NCBI GenBank assembly: GCA_910588285.1
Contig: CAJUQB010000008.1
Location: 25,608-44,449 of the forward strand
From: an uncultured Lachnospiraceae bacterium
GTDB lineage: Bacteria; Bacillota; Clostridia; Lachnospirales; Lachnospiraceae
Reading direction: 5' to 3'
DNA: 18,842 bases
Below are positions 1-7,181 of this stretch, one piece after another. The notes beneath the pieces were generated by a model. The model did no database searches. It was not told where the DNA came from and saw nothing but the letters and a program-made list of their open reading frames with translations. The translations under genes and the position numbers were made by a program. Position 1 is the stretch's first letter, and each line of letters begins with the position of its first letter.

Positions 1-205
1 GCTCCGGATAAGCCGCGGAGGCCGCGTCAATGGATGCCCGCACTGCGCTGATATCACCGGTAAAAATAAGAATATATTTTCCCGGACACACGGTCTGAGC
101 CTCGATCACATCCACCTCCGCCGTCTTGATCACCAGATCCGCTGCCAGGATCCCTGTGGACACCGTCTTGTATTCTACCATTCCAATTGCTCTACTCATT
201 GCCAT
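1..205 (-). CDS. pduT: PduT-like BMC-T shell protein, N-terminal part (cut by window edge)
   Basis: This is the first 68 codons of a gene running off the left edge. The protein begins MAMSRAIGMVEYKTVSTG and contains TVCPGKY. Counted from the second Met (199), the Cys of TVCPG is residue 38, the same place as Cys38 of Salmonella PduT, which holds a [4Fe-4S] cluster on the trimer axis. The family is a tandem BMC-domain (pseudohexameric trimer) shell protein; only part of the first BMC domain is visible, so the tandem nature is inferred. A purine-rich AAGGGCGG lies just upstream, so 205 or 199 could be the start. It follows pduS by about 106 bases, and PduS and PduT are thought to pass electrons across the shell together. 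The identity is good; the length and second domain cannot be seen. Confidence 0.85.
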   Translation of the reverse strand, partial: MAMSRAIGMVEYKTVSTGILAADLVIKTAEVDVIEAQTVCPGKYILIFTGDISAVRASIDAASAAYPE

Positions 206-256
206 TACCGCCCTTGTCTAATTATATTCCCGCGAACTTTCACGCCATTGCTTCCA

Positions 257-330
257 ACTGCCTGCACGGCCTTCTCACCGCCCTGCAATCGTGACTGCCT
301 GCACGGCCTTCTCACCGCCCTGCAATCGTG
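257..330. repeat. Perfect 37-bp tandem duplication across the pduS stop codon
   Basis: Bases 257-293 and 294-330 are identical 37-bp units with no spacer, and the next bases (331 on) resemble a degenerate third start. The unit carries the last codons and stop of pduS. Read on the minus strand, the stop is met in the first unit (312-314), so the second unit is non-coding and lengthens the gap before the pduT-like gene. It looks like a recent slippage or replication duplication. Confidence 0.9.
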
Positions 331-1676
331 ACCGCCTGCCCGTTCACATCCTGTACGATTCCGCAGATGGAGGCATGCACCGGAAGGCTCAATGCCCCCT
401 CCTTCGCCCGGCCGATCAGCTGCCCGGCCTCCACAGCATCGCCAGCTGCCACCAGGGCCTCTGCCGGTGCGCCGATATGCTGGCTTAGCTTGATCCTGAC
501 CTTCCCTGCCGTAACCTCCGTCTCATCCAGCGGCGCCGGATGGTCATAGACATTGAGACCCAGCCTGGACTGCAGCCGTTTTAAGGGCACCTTGCGGTAT
601 GCAAGCTCCTGCTTCACCGAAGCCAAAGGCCTGTCCTTGGGAACCGGAATCCCTTCTCTGCGAAGCCCCGCTTTATATTCCTGGATCAGGCTTCTGGGAG
701 ACAATCCCTGCATACAGGAATACATCTCGCACAGGCCACAGGAAACACAGAACATGGTATTTAAGAATGGCGCCAAATCCTGTGTTGTGCCGCTGGAGGC
801 TGCCCGCATAAAAGCGTGAGGCTCAATCGGATGCCCGAGAAGATACCTGGGGCACAGATCCGTACACATCTGGCACTGGCAGCAGGAGGCCATTGCACGT
901 TTCAAATTAATCTGGGAATTCCCCCTTTTCTTCCATACCACCGGATGGTTTTCCGGCAGCACAAGAATTCCGTTGGAGGTCTTAGTGATTACATCATGGG
1001 CTCCCGCAATGGGGCCTGTCATGGGGCCTCCTAATATGTACACCGGATTTTCAACAGTGACGCGCCCCGCAAGCTTCACTACCTGGCCCACCTCCATGCC
1101 CAGGGGCACGATGCGGGTGCAGGGACGCTCCACCGCCCCGGTGACAGTAATATACTTCCTGGTCACAGGCCGCTCCTGGAGGGCCTGGTAAATATTGTAA
1201 ACCGTCTCCACATTGAACACGGCCACCCCCACCTCAATGGGGATGCTTCCCGGCGGGACAACCTTTCCGGTCGTCTCATGGATCAGGACCACCTCGTCCC
1301 CCGCCGGATAGATCTCAGGCAAAAGCCCTAAGGAAATCATGGGGAAGGAATTTAAAACTGCCCGGACGGCATCCACGGCGGCAGTATAGGCCTCCTTCAC
1401 GCCGATGATAACCTGGGATGCGCCCACTGCCTCCGCCATCACCTGAAGGGTGCTTAAGATCTCATAGGTATGCGCCTCCAACAGCTGCCGGTGCAGCCGG
1501 AGGAGGGGTTCGCATTCCGCACAGTTTAAGATAATGGTCTCTGCCCGGTCTGAAAGCTTGCCATAGCTGGGAAATCCTGCTCCGCCTGCCCCTGCCACAC
1601 CTGCATTTTTTACGACTGCAATCAGCTCCTCTAATCCCATTTTTTTTGATTCTTCCGTTCTGCCCATGCGTTCCAT
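312..1676 (-). CDS. pduS: PduS-like flavin/iron-sulfur electron-transfer protein (RnfC-like)
   Basis: The 454-residue protein aligns along its length with PduS, as I recall that sequence: GAGGAGFP near the N-terminus (about 29-36), NCAECEPLL (51-59), IYPAGDE (122-128), and two ferredoxin-type clusters, C265-x2-C268-x2-C271-x3-C275-P and C310-x2-C313-x2-C316-x4-C321. PduS is a microcompartment flavoprotein that moves electrons, classically for cobalamin reduction; RnfC has the same fold. No cobalamin enzyme is in this window, so here it may serve redox balance across the shell with the neighbouring PduT-like protein. The start at 1676 has GGAG 9 bases upstream, within the end of the vertex-protein gene; Met 4 (1667) and Met 13 are alternatives, and family members usually start near Met 13. 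Its 3' end lies in a tandem duplication. Confidence 0.92.
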   Translation of the reverse strand: MERMGRTEESKKMGLEELIAVVKNAGVAGAGGAGFPSYGKLSDRAETIILNCAECEPLLRLHRQLLEAHTYEILSTLQVMAEAVGASQVIIGVKEAYTAAVDAVRAVLNSFPMISLGLLPEIYPAGDEVVLIHETTGKVVPPGSIPIEVGVAVFNVETVYNIYQALQERPVTRKYITVTGAVERPCTRIVPLGMEVGQVVKLAGRVTVENPVYILGGPMTGPIAGAHDVITKTSNGILVLPENHPVVWKKRGNSQINLKRAMASCCQCQMCTDLCPRYLLGHPIEPHAFMRAASSGTTQDLAPFLNTMFCVSCGLCEMYSCMQGLSPRSLIQEYKAGLRREGIPVPKDRPLASVKQELAYRKVPLKRLQSRLGLNVYDHPAPLDETEVTAGKVRIKLSQHIGAPAEALVAAGDAVEAGQLIGRAKEGALSLPVHASICGIVQDVNGQAVTIAGR

Positions 1677-1682
1677 GACACT

Positions 1683-1949
1683 CTACTCCAATTCTGTTCC
1701 GTTGTCCACAATGCCCACAATCGCCGCATCCACCGGCTGGTTCTCCTTGCCGCAGCCAATGCGCGCCGCGCTTCCCATGGCAACCAGAACTACTTCCCCG
1801 ACTCCTGCCCCCACGTTGTCAACGGCAACGATATTATTTCCAGAAGCCTTCATTGATTTGAGAGGCTCCACGATGAGAAACTTGTTTCCCACCAGATTTT
1901 CATTTTTGCGTGTGGAAACAACACTCCCCACTACGGTTCCTATCATCAT
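1683..1949 (-). CDS. pduN: BMC-P pentameric vertex protein (EutN/CcmL/PduN family)
   Basis: The 88-residue protein MMIGTVVGSVVSTRK...LVGNKFLIVEPL...VAVDNVGAGVGEVVLVAMGSAAR...PVDAAIVGIVD has the complete EutN/CcmL beta-barrel signature, including the conserved AVDNVGAGVGE turn and the closing VGIVD strand. Pentamers of this family cap the vertices of the icosahedral shell. There are two ATG codons at the start (1949 and 1946); AAAGGGA lies 9 bases upstream of the first. The gene sits between pduL (14-base gap) and pduS, and its stop codon lies within the pduS ribosome-binding region, so the three are probably co-translated. Confidence 0.95.
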   Translation of the reverse strand: MMIGTVVGSVVSTRKNENLVGNKFLIVEPLKSMKASGNNIVAVDNVGAGVGEVVLVAMGSAARIGCGKENQPVDAAIVGIVDNGTELE

Positions 1950-1963
1950 ACTGTCTCGTCCCT

Positions 1964-2611
1964 TTACTTATGAATGACAACTGCATCCCCTGTTTTGATG
2001 CCGGATGCATTTGCCTCATCCGTATCTATGTGCATCTCCAGAGTAAAGCTGTCATCTACACGGATCAATACCTCCTCAAAGGTAGTCCCCCGCGCGTTGT
2101 CTGCTGTGACACAAACCACATCCTTGTCCTTTACCTTGGCCGTACGGGCATCCCCGGGGGACATGTGGATATGTCTTCTGGCCACAATGCAGCCTTCCTT
2201 CAAATAAATCGCTCCCTTGGGGCCAACGACTGCAATGGGTGCAGAGCCCGCAATATCCCCGGAATCCCGAAGGGGAGCCCTCACCCCCAGCTTCATGGCG
2301 TCTGTCTGGGAGATCTCCACCTGGGAAGCCTTGCGCACCGGCCCCAGAATCCTTACATTCTCAATGGCCCGAAGCTTGGTTCCCACAATAGTTACCTGCT
2401 CATTGGAGGCAAACTGCCCGCCCATCAGCTCCTTTTTTCTAGTCAGCTGATAGCCGGCTCCGAAGAGAGTCTCCACGTCTGCCTGAGTCAGGTGTACGTG
2501 CCTTGCGGACACGCCCACCGGCACCATGAAGCCCTCTTCCCTGCCGCTGTCCTCCCGGAGCATTTCCATCACCAGCCTGGTGATCTGTTCGATATTTTTT
2601 TCATCCACCAT
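1964..2611 (-). CDS. pduL: PduL-type phosphate acyltransferase (phosphotransacylase)
   Basis: The 215-residue protein carries the two PduL signatures, VGVSARHVHL (32-41) and RRHIHMSPGDA (145-155), plus LEMHIDTDEANA (191-202). H38, H40, H147, H149 and H194 are the expected zinc ligands; the spacing matches the family. PduL exchanges CoA for phosphate on the acyl-CoA made by the aldehyde dehydrogenase, recycling CoA inside the compartment and giving acyl phosphate for ATP synthesis. Residues 1-20 (VDEKNIEQITRLVMEML) form a short amphipathic helix like the encapsulation peptides of the neighbouring enzymes, separated from the catalytic domain by a short linker. AGGAG lies 9 bases before the ATG. 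Confidence 0.96.
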   Translation of the reverse strand: MVDEKNIEQITRLVMEMLREDSGREEGFMVPVGVSARHVHLTQADVETLFGAGYQLTRKKELMGGQFASNEQVTIVGTKLRAIENVRILGPVRKASQVEISQTDAMKLGVRAPLRDSGDIAGSAPIAVVGPKGAIYLKEGCIVARRHIHMSPGDARTAKVKDKDVVCVTADNARGTTFEEVLIRVDDSFTLEMHIDTDEANASGIKTGDAVVIHK

Positions 2612-2669
2612 CTGAAAAGCTCCTGTTCTCTATACATTTCCATGTATATGCTGTGCTGCATTTATGAAC

Positions 2670-2948
2670 CTATTTCAGTGTGGGAAGAATCTTCTCCACA
2701 TCGGTATGAGGCCTGGGAATTACATGGGTAGCTACCAGCTCGCCCAGCCTGGACGCATTGGCTGCCCCTGCCTCTACCGCAGACTTCACGGCTCCTACAT
2801 CGCCGCGGACCATAACGGTTACCAGCCCGGAACCGATCTTCTCTGTCCCGATCAGGACAACGTTTGCTGCCTTAACCATTGCATCTGCAGCCTCAATCGC
2901 TGCCGTAAGTCCTCTTGTTTCTACCATTCCTAAAGCTTCCTGTGCCAT
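2670..2948 (-). CDS. BMC-H hexameric shell protein (core form)
   Basis: The 92-residue protein from Met 2948 (MAQEALGMVETRGLTAAIEAAD...) is a canonical single BMC-domain shell protein of the PduA/PduJ/EutM class. It has the pore segment EKIGSG between strands and the C-terminal VIPRPH. It is nearly the same as the shell protein at 3398-3676. The start at 2948 has a textbook AAGGAGG 8 bases upstream, but the frame stays open upstream to an ATG at 3065, giving a possible 131-residue long form described separately. The gap to pduL is 58 bases. Function is certain as a shell tile; which form dominates is not. Confidence 0.95.
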   Translation of the reverse strand: MAQEALGMVETRGLTAAIEAADAMVKAANVVLIGTEKIGSGLVTVMVRGDVGAVKSAVEAGAANASRLGELVATHVIPRPHTDVEKILPTLK

Positions 2949-3065
2949 TCTTGGTACCTCCTTTATTTCCTTTGGCGCTTCCTTCGCCGCTGCTTTGGCT
3001 GCCCGTTTCGGTACAGCCGGTTTCTCCGGCTTCTCTGCCGGCGTTACATTTTTTTCGTCTGGCAT
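2949..3065 (-). other. In-frame 39-codon N-terminal extension of the BMC-H protein
   Basis: Upstream of the core start the frame is open for 39 codons to an ATG at 3065, which has AGGCGG 8 bases before it and lies 22 bases after the preceding gene's stop. The encoded segment (MPDEKNVTPAEKPEKPAVPK, then RAAKAAAKEAPKEIKEVPR) is rich in Lys, Ala, Pro and Glu, with a likely Ala/Lys helix in its second half. The biased composition is typical of a real disordered or helical tail. A GTG at 3074 is also in frame but overlaps the ribosome site. Two starts with two ribosome sites suggest long and short shell proteins, as with PduB and PduB' of Salmonella. This is inference; protein data are absent. Confidence 0.6.
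2957..2963 (-). promoter_or_regulatory. Internal Shine-Dalgarno AAGGAGG that decides the core BMC-H start
   Basis: A perfect AAGGAGG with an 8-base spacer precedes ATG 2948. It is itself read as Lys-Glu-Val codons in the extended frame, so it either makes 2948 the only real start or gives a second product from the same message. Confidence 0.75.
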
Positions 3066-3087
3066 TACATTCACCGCCTACATTTTA

Positions 3088-3387
3088 TCATATCACTGGC
3101 AGATTGTGCAAACGGCTTGCACTCAGCTCCACCATTTTTATGGTTTCCTCATGAGGCCTTGCGATCACAGCATGTACTAGGGGCTTGTCGGAAATGCACT
3201 GGGCTGCCGCAGTTTCCACTGCCTGGGTAACCGCCGACACGTCTCCCTGGACGATCATGGTCACCAGCCGCCCGCCCAGCTTCCGCTCCCAGGTAACAAA
3301 CTCCACGTCTGCGGTTTTTACCATGGTGTCCAGGGCCTCAATGGCCGCCACTACACCGCTGACCTCTATAAATCCTAATGATTTCAT
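3088..3387 (-). CDS. BMC-H shell protein with divergent pore (99 aa)
   Basis: The 99-residue protein MKSLGFIEVSGVVAAIEALDTMVKTADVEFVTWERKLGGRLVTMIVQGDVSAV is a single BMC domain ending with VIARPHEETIKMVELS and a short tail. Against its neighbours the pore segment is RKLGGR rather than KIGSG, placing basic side chains near the central pore. It starts LGFIEVSG like PduK-type proteins, but lacks the long C-terminal Fe-S extension of PduK. ATG 3387 has TAGGAG upstream, in which the TAG is the stop of the preceding shell gene, so translation is probably coupled. The tile role is certain; the cargo crossing this pore is unknown. Confidence 0.93.
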   Translation of the reverse strand: MKSLGFIEVSGVVAAIEALDTMVKTADVEFVTWERKLGGRLVTMIVQGDVSAVTQAVETAAAQCISDKPLVHAVIARPHEETIKMVELSASRLHNLPVI

Positions 3388-3397
3388 AGGTTATCTC

Positions 3398-3676
3398 CTA
3401 TTTCAGGGTAGGAAGGATTTTCTCAACGTCTCCGTGGGGTCTTGGGATTACATGGGTGGCAACCAGCTCGCCCAGTCTGGATGCGCTGGCAGAGCCGCTC
3501 TCTACGGCTGCCTTTACCGCGCCCACATCTCCGCGGACCATAACAGTCACCAGTCCGGAGCCAATCTTCTCTGTCCCGATCAGGGATACCTCTGCTGCCT
3601 TTACCATTGCGTCCGCAGCCTCAATCGCTGCTGTAAGTCCTCTTGTTTCTACCATTCCTAAAGCTTCCTGTGCCAT
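3398..3676 (-). CDS. BMC-H hexameric shell protein (PduA/PduJ class, 92 aa)
   Basis: The protein MAQEALGMVETRGLTAAIEAADAMVKAAEVSLIGTEKIGSG... has 92 residues and differs from the core of the shell protein at 2670-2948 at only a handful of positions (AEVS for ANVV, ESGSAS for EAGAAN, HGD for HTD). It is the expected main facet protein. AAGGAGG precedes ATG 3676 at 8 bases. Unlike its paralogue it has no room for an upstream extension because the previous gene ends 11 bases away. The first 44 coding bases of the two genes are identical, pointing to recent duplication or gene conversion. Confidence 0.96.
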   Translation of the reverse strand: MAQEALGMVETRGLTAAIEAADAMVKAAEVSLIGTEKIGSGLVTVMVRGDVGAVKAAVESGSASASRLGELVATHVIPRPHGDVEKILPTLK

Positions 3677-3687
3677 AGTTATCCTCC

Positions 3688-4005
3688 TTATGATTTATCC
3701 AATCCATTTAAATGTAGCATCATTTCCGTATCTTCCACCGGTCCCGGCATGATATGCTTGCTGACCACGCCTGTCAGCTGCCGCGCCGCCGCATCCGCAG
3801 CCTCCACTGCTGCCGTCACGTCCTCCACGCTGCCCCGGAACTTGACGCAGATGATCAGCGGTATAGGCATTGCATCTGCATTGGCCGGTTTGTTCCGGTC
3901 AAAGGGCTCCAGGGTCACATTGGCGGCCTTGCAGCCGGCGTCCCCTGCCACAAACGCGCATACCAGACCAAATACCTCAATCATTCCCACTGCCTGTTGT
4001 GCCAT
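3688..4005 (-). CDS. BMC-H shell protein with enlarged pore loop (105 aa)
   Basis: The protein MAQQAVGMIEVFGLVCAFVAGDAGCKAANVTLEPFDRNKPANADAMPIPLIICVKFRGSVEDV... is a BMC domain with an insertion of roughly nine residues where other paralogues have the short pore loop EKIGSG: here DRNKPANADAMPIP. It also carries two Cys on the first helix (VCAF, GCKAA) and one near the third strand (IICVK). The longer Pro/Asn-rich loop should change pore size or selectivity, but no structure is claimed. GGAGG precedes ATG 4005 by 7 bases; the alcohol dehydrogenase stop lies immediately upstream (14-base gap). Confidence 0.93.
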   Translation of the reverse strand: MAQQAVGMIEVFGLVCAFVAGDAGCKAANVTLEPFDRNKPANADAMPIPLIICVKFRGSVEDVTAAVEAADAAARQLTGVVSKHIMPGPVEDTEMMLHLNGLDKS

Positions 4006-4019
4006 TGCTTATCCTCCGA

Positions 4020-5231
4020 TTATTCGTTGATCACTGCGATCTTGAGGCCCTCCATGGCAAGATTGGTGCGGTGCGCCTCATTGATCTGTTCCAGCGGGAA
4101 CGTGTGAGTGATCAGCTTGTCAATGGGCAGCCCGATCGCCTTTGCGCTCTTTAAGAAATCAAAGGTGGTTGCATAATCCCGGAGGGTATATACCCAGGAA
4201 CCAACCGTTGTGATCTCCTTGGAGCAGATATCAAAATGGGGGTTGATGGTAGCGTCTCCGCCGTTGATGAAAAATCCCAGCTCGCACAAGCCTCCGCCGT
4301 TGCGGATGAACTTGTAGATGTTGGCATGAGCCACCGGGGAGCCGGTACACTGGAAGGCAAAATCCGCCAGATAGCCGCCAAAGGCATCCTGCACACCCTT
4401 CGTCAAAGCTTCAATCCCCTGGAAATCCTTGAAATTCACCGTCTGGGAAGCTCCCAGCTCCCTGGCAAAGTCAAGACGCTTCTGCTCGCCGTCAATGGCC
4501 ACAATATTCTGGATCCCCATGGTCTTTAGGATGGCGATGCAGATCAGGCCGATGGGGCCGCAGCCCTGTACGGCTACGCGGCTGTTAAACCGCAGGATCC
4601 CGGTGGTCTTGGCCCGCTCCACCGCATGGATCAGCACGGCGCAGGGCTCAATGAGGATCCGAGACTTCAGGTCCAAATCGCTTACGTTAAATACCGTAGA
4701 CCCGCCCCGGATCACCAGATAATCTGCAAACCACCCGTTCAGATGGATGTCGTCATCCGGAAGCAGCCCGTATACGTCGGCGCCGCCCACATTCTGCTTG
4801 TTTAAGTCAAACATGGTAATGTCCGGATTATCCTTGAAGATCATGCAGGTCACAACCTTATCGCCAAGAGCCAGGGGCTTGCCTGCGCTGTCCTTCTTTA
4901 CATTCTTTCCCATCTTCACGATCTCGCCGGTTCCCTCATGTCCCAGGACTACGGGAATCAATCCGAAGGGATCCCGCTTGAACTCGTGGGCGTCGGTGCC
5001 GCAGACTCCGCAGCCTTCCACCTTCACCAGGATCTCGTCGTCCCCGATCTCGGGAATGGGAAATTCCTTGATGTCATAATGCTCCAGCCCGGTCAGCATC
5101 GCCACCCGGCTGGTCTTGGGGATTGCCCCGCCTGCAGCCTTGGCCGTGCTTCCCGCCAGGGCGCTGGGGTCCCGCATGCCATCCAGCACCTGCTTTACGA
5201 TGGCCTCTATATCTCTTTCACTTACTGCCAT
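4020..5231 (-). CDS. Zinc-dependent alcohol dehydrogenase with N-terminal encapsulation peptide
   Basis: The 403-residue MDR-family protein has the catalytic zinc set C77 and D80 (CGVCGTD), H98-E99 (GHEGTGE) and E195-P-C197, and a Rossmann motif GCGPIG (223-228) followed by D247, which favours NAD(H). The four-Cys structural zinc lobe of horse-liver-type enzymes is not present. Residues 1-19 (MAVSERDIEAIVKQVLDGM) are an amphipathic helix followed by an Ala/Gly linker to about residue 40, a classic targeting peptide for the BMC lumen. It should reduce propionaldehyde (or lactaldehyde) and regenerate NAD+ for the aldehyde dehydrogenase, replacing the iron-type PduQ. AGGAGG lies 8 bases before ATG 5231. 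Substrate is inferred from context. Confidence 0.92.
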   Translation of the reverse strand: MAVSERDIEAIVKQVLDGMRDPSALAGSTAKAAGGAIPKTSRVAMLTGLEHYDIKEFPIPEIGDDEILVKVEGCGVCGTDAHEFKRDPFGLIPVVLGHEGTGEIVKMGKNVKKDSAGKPLALGDKVVTCMIFKDNPDITMFDLNKQNVGGADVYGLLPDDDIHLNGWFADYLVIRGGSTVFNVSDLDLKSRILIEPCAVLIHAVERAKTTGILRFNSRVAVQGCGPIGLICIAILKTMGIQNIVAIDGEQKRLDFARELGASQTVNFKDFQGIEALTKGVQDAFGGYLADFAFQCTGSPVAHANIYKFIRNGGGLCELGFFINGGDATINPHFDICSKEITTVGSWVYTLRDYATTFDFLKSAKAIGLPIDKLITHTFPLEQINEAHRTNLAMEGLKIAVINE

Positions 5232-5243
5232 ACAAATGTCCTC

Positions 5244-6638
5244 CTATCGAATGCACAAACTGTCTGACATGACGCAGCGGCGCCTCTTGGTAAAGGTGCT
5301 GGCACTGGTCAGCCCCTCGCCGGTACGGCTGGCAATGGTAAAGGTGCAGTAGCCCTCTCCCCCGAAGCCCAGAGCCGCATAGGACGGCGCATTCTTTACA
5401 AAAATGGCTGTATCAATTGCTTTGCCGTAGCGTGTCAGGTTATCAATATTTTTGGAATGCATATGGGCGGAATGGCGATTGCCATGCTCCAGCCACACGG
5501 CCTTCTCAATGGCATCGTCAATATCCCTTGCACGTACAATTCCAAGGATGGGCATCATCAGCTCCTCCGCGATCAGCGGGTGCTCCTTCTCCCCCTCGAA
5601 AATAATACAGCGGATCTCATCCGGCACATTCACACCGATCATTCCAAGGAGGGTCTTGGCGTCCCGGCCCACACATTTCCGGTTCAGGGCCGTTCCCTTG
5701 GTAAATACGGTGGACATCAGCTTCTCCTGCTCCTCCTTGGAGGCCATATAGCATCCGCATTCCTTCAGCATCCAGTGAATCAGCTCGTCCGCCACGCTGT
5801 CCACCACCACTACCTCCTTCTCTGCAATACAGGGAAGGTTGTTGTCAAAGGTACAGCCATTTACAATATCCATGGCTGCTTTGCGGATATCTGCGGTATC
5901 GTCCACCAGCGCCGGCGGATTCCCCGCCCCTGCCCCAATGCCCCGCTTCCCGGAGGACAGGACAGTGGTCACAACCCCGGGGCCTCCGGTGGCTGCAATC
6001 AGGTGAATATCCGGATGCTTCATCATCACCGCGCTGGTCTCCATGGTGGGATGCTCTAAGGACACTGCAATATTCACAGGCCCTCCCACCTCCAGGGAGG
6101 CGCGGTTTATCATATCTACTGCAAAATTGGAAACCTTGATGGCTGCCGGATGGGGGCAGAACACCACGGTGTTGCCGCCGGCAATCATCCCGATTCCATT
6201 GCAGATAATCGTCTCGCTTGGGTTGGTGCAGGGAGTAATGGCACCAATGACCCCAAAGGGCCCCATCTCAATCAGGGTAAGCCCCCGGTCGCCGGACCAG
6301 GCTGTGGTGGTGATATCCTCCGTTCCCGGAGTCTTCTCGGCCACCAGGCGGTGCTTTAAGATCTTGTGGCCGACATTTCCCATGCCGGTCTCCTCCACCC
6401 CCATCTTTGCCAGAAGCTCTGCGTTCTCCATCGTCTTCTCACGGATCTTACCGATGATCTTCTCGCGAAAATCCATGGGCATCTGCTGCATGACCTTCTG
6501 GGCATCCTTCGCTGCTGCGATTGCCGTATTCATGTCGTTAAAGATTCCAAGCTGACCGACAGGAGCCTCCTCCTGGCTGTTCAGCTGCTTTACGACCTCC
6601 GATACAATCAGCTTAAGCTGTGACTCATTTATTGCCAT
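5244..6638 (-). CDS. pduP: CoA-acylating aldehyde dehydrogenase, PduP/EutE type
   Basis: The 464-residue protein has the acylating ALDH signatures: ITPCTNPSETIICNG (134-148), FCPHPAA (160-166), ATGGPG (216-221), GAGNPPALVD (237-246) and the catalytic Cys270 in DNNLPCIAEKE. It converts an aldehyde with CoA and NAD+ to acyl-CoA, most likely propionyl-CoA or lactoyl-CoA. Residues 1-20 (MAINESQLKLIVSEVVKQLN) form the lumen-targeting helix, then a short linker. ATG 6638 overlaps the end of the upstream gene by 10 bases, with AAGGAGG 10 bases ahead, so translation is coupled. Its stop overlaps the alcohol dehydrogenase ribosome site. The exact aldehyde is not decided by the sequence. Confidence 0.95.
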   Translation of the reverse strand: MAINESQLKLIVSEVVKQLNSQEEAPVGQLGIFNDMNTAIAAAKDAQKVMQQMPMDFREKIIGKIREKTMENAELLAKMGVEETGMGNVGHKILKHRLVAEKTPGTEDITTTAWSGDRGLTLIEMGPFGVIGAITPCTNPSETIICNGIGMIAGGNTVVFCPHPAAIKVSNFAVDMINRASLEVGGPVNIAVSLEHPTMETSAVMMKHPDIHLIAATGGPGVVTTVLSSGKRGIGAGAGNPPALVDDTADIRKAAMDIVNGCTFDNNLPCIAEKEVVVVDSVADELIHWMLKECGCYMASKEEQEKLMSTVFTKGTALNRKCVGRDAKTLLGMIGVNVPDEIRCIIFEGEKEHPLIAEELMMPILGIVRARDIDDAIEKAVWLEHGNRHSAHMHSKNIDNLTRYGKAIDTAIFVKNAPSYAALGFGGEGYCTFTIASRTGEGLTSASTFTKRRRCVMSDSLCIR

Positions 6639-7162
6639 AAGTCTGCTGCCTCCTTCATCCTTTTCTCACCGTACTGCGCCAGCGCCGTATCCTGTGCCTC
6701 GCTCCCGCCGCTGATTCCAAGCCCGCCAATGACTGCGCCGTCCCTTGTGATGGGAACGCCGCCGCCGAAGATCACGATCTTCCCCTCATTGGTGTGCTGA
6801 ATCCCATACAGCTCTCCGCCGGGCTGGGCCAGCTTCTTCAGATCAGCCGTCGCCATCTTCAGGGCTGCTGAGGTGTACGCCTTCCCCAGAGCGATCTCAT
6901 AGCTTGCTATGTAGGAATCGTCCATGCAGTGGACCGCCACCGGCCTGGCCCCGCGGTTGGTGACAGCCACCACGGCCTTCACCCCCATCCGGAGGGCCTC
7001 CTGCTCAATCTCCTGAATCAGCCACACCGCTCCCTTAAGGGTAACCTCCGCCCTTCCTGCAGCTGCCCGTGCCGGGATGCCGGCCGCCGGGGCGTCATCC
7101 CGTTCTCCTGCCATCCGGGCAATCACGTGAGAAACAATCTCTTGAATCTGTTTTTCTTCCAT
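6629..7162 (-). CDS. HbpS/GlcG (PduO C-terminal) domain protein with encapsulation peptide
   Basis: The 177-residue protein has an N-terminal amphipathic helix (MEEKQIQEIVSHVIARM), a Gly/Ala/Pro linker to about 38, then a GlcG/HbpS/DUF336 domain (about 39-175) with VVAVTNRGARPVAVH, ALGKAYTSAAL and the closing GGVPITRDGAVIGGLGISGG. This domain is found at the C-terminus of PduO, where it can bind heme, and alone in many BMC loci. Here it is free of the adenosyltransferase half and has its own targeting helix, so it should reside in the lumen. Its role (cofactor or heme binding, small-molecule sensing) is not established. AGGAG precedes the ATG by 8 bases; it follows the aldolase by 19 bases. 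Confidence 0.88.
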   Translation of the reverse strand: MEEKQIQEIVSHVIARMAGERDDAPAAGIPARAAAGRAEVTLKGAVWLIQEIEQEALRMGVKAVVAVTNRGARPVAVHCMDDSYIASYEIALGKAYTSAALKMATADLKKLAQPGGELYGIQHTNEGKIVIFGGGVPITRDGAVIGGLGISGGSEAQDTALAQYGEKRMKEAADLWQ

Positions 7163-7181
7163 CTAATTCACTCCTGTGTGA

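Noticed and set aside
257..330. CRISPR-like or regulatory repeat array near pduS
   Set aside because: Only two units with no spacers, and one of them is the pduS coding end; a plain tandem duplication.
1910..2731. 273-codon plus-strand ORF opposite pduL
   Set aside because: Antisense shadow of PduL, whose catalytic motifs are complete on the minus strand.
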